Shown here: piece by piece, positions 5,631 through 7,316 of the stretch
Layout: each line of letters begins with the position of its first letter
How positions within the stretch are numbered: the first letter of the stretch is position 1
From: Bacillota bacterium
GTDB taxonomy: Bacteria > Bacillota > Sulfobacillia > RBS10-35 > JAJYVM01
Assembly: GCA_021792015.1 (NCBI GenBank)
Contig: JAJYVM010000190.1
Span: 1 to 7,316, forward strand
Direction of reading: 5' to 3'
Length of the DNA: 7,316 nt
Notes under the pieces: generated by a model
What the model saw: the letters and a program-made list of their open reading frames with translations, nothing else
Told to the model about the DNA's origin: nothing
Databases searched by the model: none
Position numbers and translations under genes: made by a program

Positions 5631-6380
5631 TCAGCCTCCGATGTTGTAGATGACCTGCAGGCTCACCGTGACGGTCTGCTGGCCGCCGAAGACGGGTGGC
5701 ACCGCGCCCGCCGCGGACGTGACCGCGGCCGCGTACGGCACGACGGTGCCGCCCCCGCGGCTCGCCCGGATCGACTGGATCGTGCCGAGCTGCAGGCCCG
5801 CGGCGCTGGCCAGGGCCTGGGCCGAGGCCTGCGCGTCCGCCATCGCCGCCTTGTATGCCGCGGCGTAGGCCGCCTGCGGCTGCGAGGTCGAGAAGCTGAC
5901 GCCGCCGACCTGGTTGGCGCCCGCAGCCAGGGCCGCGTCGATCACGGCGCCGACCTGGGTGGTGCCGTGCAGGGTGACGTCGACGTTGTTGCTGGCCTGA
6001 AAGCCCGTGATCTTGGGGGCCGCGTCGGGGCCGCCGCCCGCGTAGTTCGGGCTGAGGCTGAGCCCGGTGGTCTGCAGGTCGGCCTGCGCCACGCCCTGGC
6101 CCTGGATGGCGGTCACCACGGCCTGCATCTTGCTGCTGTCGTCGGCGAGGGCCGCTTGGGCCGTGGCCGCCTGGGCCGTGACGCCGAGGTCGACCTGGGC
6201 CTGGTCCGGCGTGACCTTCGCGGAGCCGGTGCCGGAGACCGTGATCGTGGGCGATGCGGCCGCGGTCGCGGTGCCGGTGGAGGCGGCGGCCGACCCGGCC
6301 CGCAGGCCGAAGGCGGCAAGACCGCCGACCAGCACCAGTCCGAGCGCAGCGATCCAGAGCCGGCGTGGATGCGAGACCAT
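5631..6380 (-). CDS. SIMPL-domain (DUF541) exported protein
   Basis: A 249-residue exported protein. The N-terminus MVSHPRRLWIAALGLVLVGGLAAFGLRAGSAAA is a signal peptide or anchor, with a possible AxA-type cleavage at about residue 33. The SIMPL/DUF541 domain follows: ITVSGTGSAKVTPDQAQVDLGV (46-67), the family's opening strand; a helix of Ala/Gln-rich residues; DLQTTGLSLSPNY (101-113); ITGFQASNNVDVTL (124-137); a Val/Ala helix; GGVSFSTS (159-166); a long alanine-rich helix at 169-196 with the typical A-x3-A-x3-DA pattern; and the closing strand VTVSLQVIYNIGG. The family is periplasmic or extracellular (BP26-like oligomers in Gram-negatives), with poorly defined roles in stress tolerance or surface assembly. 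The ATG at 6380 follows an SD-like GGGAGGAG. It is downstream of nth on the same strand after 198 bases, and is convergent with the NDH-2-like gene. Confidence 0.9.
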   Translation of the reverse strand: MVSHPRRLWIAALGLVLVGGLAAFGLRAGSAAASTGTATAAASPTITVSGTGSAKVTPDQAQVDLGVTAQAATAQAALADDSSKMQAVVTAIQGQGVAQADLQTTGLSLSPNYAGGGPDAAPKITGFQASNNVDVTLHGTTQVGAVIDAALAAGANQVGGVSFSTSQPQAAYAAAYKAAMADAQASAQALASAAGLQLGTIQSIRASRGGGTVVPYAAAVTSAAGAVPPVFGGQQTVTVSLQVIYNIGG

Positions 6381-6390
6381 GTTCCTTGTT

Positions 6391-6398
6391 CTCCTCCC
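6391..6398 (-). promoter_or_regulatory. Shine-Dalgarno of the SIMPL gene, largely buried in a predicted stem
   Basis: The minus strand reads GGGAGGAG, 10 bases before the ATG at 6380. Bases 6394-6398 also form the end of an 11-bp inverted-repeat arm, so pairing would hide the GGGAG part. A weaker AAGGA lies closer to the ATG. Confidence 0.6.
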
Positions 6399-6450
6399 AT
6401 CGCGTTGGACGGCCGCGGTGGCGGTTCGGTTCCGCGGGGCGCGATGGGAG
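6394..6450 (-). promoter_or_regulatory. Leader inverted repeat that could sequester the SIMPL ribosome binding site
   Basis: On the minus strand, CTCCCATCGCG (6450-6440) and CGCGATGGGAG (6404-6394) are perfectly complementary over 11 bp. They are separated by 35 bases, inside which two CCGCGG copies (6413-6418 and 6432-6437) could form an inner 6-bp stem. The downstream arm includes the GGGAG of the Shine-Dalgarno, and the upstream CTCCC acts as the matching anti-SD. The pairing is seen in the sequence. Translational control (thermosensor, ligand- or protein-opened switch) is inference. Confidence 0.45.
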
Positions 6451-6530
6451 AGCGCGGAGAATGTGGACGACGTTGATGCGCGGCCAGCACGCGCGCCCGC
6501 GGCGGCACCGGGCGCAGCCACCCGGGCCTG

Positions 6531-6556
6531 CGCGGGCGATGCGGCTGTCGCCCGCG
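6531..6556 (-). terminator. Hairpin downstream of nth
   Basis: A 9-bp perfect inverted repeat, CGCGGGCGA (6531-6539) / TCGCCCGCG (6548-6556), has an 8-base loop and starts 22 bases past the nth stop. No T-tract follows on the minus strand, so it is a candidate terminator or 3'-end stabiliser only. Apart from this and the leader repeat, I see nothing in the 198-base nth-SIMPL gap. Confidence 0.35.
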
Positions 6557-6578
6557 GGCGGCGGCGGGACGGACCGGC

Positions 6579-7244
6579 TCAGGGTGTGGCGCGAACGCGC
6601 GCGCGGCCCGCTGGGCAGTACGGAAGAAGCGTGCACGCCGTGCAGCGCGGGTTGCGGGCCACACAGACCCTGCGGCCGTGCCAGATCAGCCAATGATGGG
6701 CCAGCGACCAGTCGCGGCGCGGGATCCGGCGCATCAGCTGGCGCTCGGTCTCCTCGGGGGTGCGTGCGGCGGCAAGGCCGAGGCGGTTGGCCACGCGGAA
6801 GACATGGGTGTCGACGGCGATGGCCGGAATGGCGAAGGCGTTGCTGACGACGACATTGGCCGTCTTGCGGCCGACGCCGGGCAGGCGGACCAGCGCGTCG
6901 TGGTCGGGCGGCACCTCGTTGTGATGCTCCGACGCGAGGATCACGCAGGCGTCGTGGATGTGCCGCGCCTTGCTCCGCCAGAGCCCGCAGCGCTGGATGA
7001 GGGCGCCCAGATCCTCGACGGGCAGGGCCGCCATGTCGGCGGCGGTCGGGCAGCGGGCGAAGAGGGCGGGAGTGACGGCGTTCACCGTCTTGTCCGTGCA
7101 CTGGGCGGACAGCATGGTGGCGACAAGCAACTGGAACGGATCCGCGAAGTTCAGCGCCGTGGCGGCGTCGGGGTAGGCTTCCGCCAGGGCGGCGAGGATC
7201 TTCTTCACGGGCACCCGCGGCAGCTTGCTCTTCTCGGCGGCCAT
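6579..7244 (-). CDS. nth: Endonuclease III, DNA glycosylase/AP lyase
   Basis: A 221-residue base-excision-repair enzyme that removes oxidised pyrimidines and cleaves the abasic strand by beta-elimination. The N-terminal helices contain the ATMLSAQCTDKTVNAV signature (42-57). The helix-hairpin-helix LPGVGRKTANVV (121-132) carries the catalytic Lys127, and the GPD-region aspartate is Asp145 in VDTHVFRVANRLG. The C-terminal [4Fe-4S] loop is complete: Cys194-x6-Cys201-x2-Cys204-x5-Cys210. Length and order match bacterial Nth, with all catalytic and cluster residues present. The ATG at 7244 is chosen from homologous length. I see no clear SD in front of it, so it may be weakly translated, leaderless, or start slightly elsewhere. 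It may be co-transcribed with the SIMPL gene. Confidence 0.96.
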   Translation of the reverse strand: MAAEKSKLPRVPVKKILAALAEAYPDAATALNFADPFQLLVATMLSAQCTDKTVNAVTPALFARCPTAADMAALPVEDLGALIQRCGLWRSKARHIHDACVILASEHHNEVPPDHDALVRLPGVGRKTANVVVSNAFAIPAIAVDTHVFRVANRLGLAAARTPEETERQLMRRIPRRDWSLAHHWLIWHGRRVCVARNPRCTACTLLPYCPAGRARVRATP

Positions 7245-7298
7245 ACGGGGACGGGGTTCGACAGGAGCCGCCCCGAGCCCTGGCAGTGCGGCGGTGGC

Positions 7299-7316
7299 CG
7301 GCGCGGCGCCGCGCCG
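7299..7316. repeat. 18-base perfect palindrome at the window edge
   Basis: CGGCGCGGCGCCGCGCCG equals its own reverse complement. It lies 55 bases upstream of nth and is cut by the window end, so its true extent and role (terminator of a neighbouring gene, binding site or chance in GC-rich DNA) cannot be judged. The 54 bases between it and nth show no clear promoter. Confidence 0.4.

Noticed and set aside
6381..6578. Possible small gene between nth and the SIMPL gene
   Set aside because: The frames are open only because of base composition. The visible structure is two inverted repeats, not a coding pattern.
5581..7101. 506-residue minus-strand open frame spanning the SIMPL gene, the gap and part of nth
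   Set aside because: It is a shifted frame of two well-supported genes, with an Arg/Pro/Gly-rich translation.
1..7316. CRISPR arrays, tRNA/rRNA genes, insertion sequences, attachment sites
   Set aside because: No spaced direct repeats, tRNA-like cloverleaf ends, transposase motifs or terminal repeats were seen.

Overview
This is a very GC-rich bacterial stretch: all third codon positions lean to G/C, and several long open frames antisense to real genes are by-products of this. Every annotated gene is a chromosomal-type metabolic, envelope or repair gene. I see no phage, IS, CRISPR or RNA gene. Purine-rich Shine-Dalgarno sequences (GGGGAGG, AGGGGGGG), GTG starts and the lipoprotein/NDH-2/SIMPL mix would fit a high-GC Bacillota-type lineage (for example Symbiobacterium- or Thermaerobacter-like) or another high-GC thermophile-rich group. 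That placement is an inference from style only.

Layout. Positions 3778 down to 1 on the minus strand form a tightly packed four-gene unit. In order of transcription it encodes an M20 amidohydrolase (3778-2453), an ornithine cyclodeaminase/mu-crystallin family enzyme (2448-1465, 4 bases after the amidohydrolase stop), a CynX/NimT-like MFS transporter (1468-296, GTGA overlap), and a nucleotidyltransferase-fold protein (starting at 333, overlapping the transporter by 38 bases) whose frame breaks near position 62 before the window edge. The first three look like a small scavenging pathway: a transporter, an amide-bond hydrolase, and an NAD(P)-dependent imine/amino-acid enzyme. The latter lacks the Asp expected of true ornithine cyclodeaminase.

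Divergent from this unit, on the plus strand, lie a small lipoprotein of a recognisable but unnamed family (3836-4333) and a type II NADH dehydrogenase-like flavoprotein (4380-5615) with an altered quinone motif.

Convergent with these, on the minus strand, lie endonuclease III (nth, 7244-6579) and then a secreted or anchored SIMPL-domain protein (6380-5631). The NDH-2 and SIMPL genes meet tail to tail across 15 bases, and a perfect 8-bp GC hairpin carries the NDH-2 stop codon in its loop.

The most unusual non-coding signal is upstream of the SIMPL gene. A perfect 11-bp inverted repeat (6394-6404 / 6440-6450) has one arm that includes most of the Shine-Dalgarno sequence, so the mRNA leader could fold to hide its own ribosome binding site. 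I did not find a clearly novel multi-gene system. The best leads are the leader hairpin, the amidohydrolase/mu-crystallin-like/transporter operon, and the frame-broken nucleotidyltransferase.
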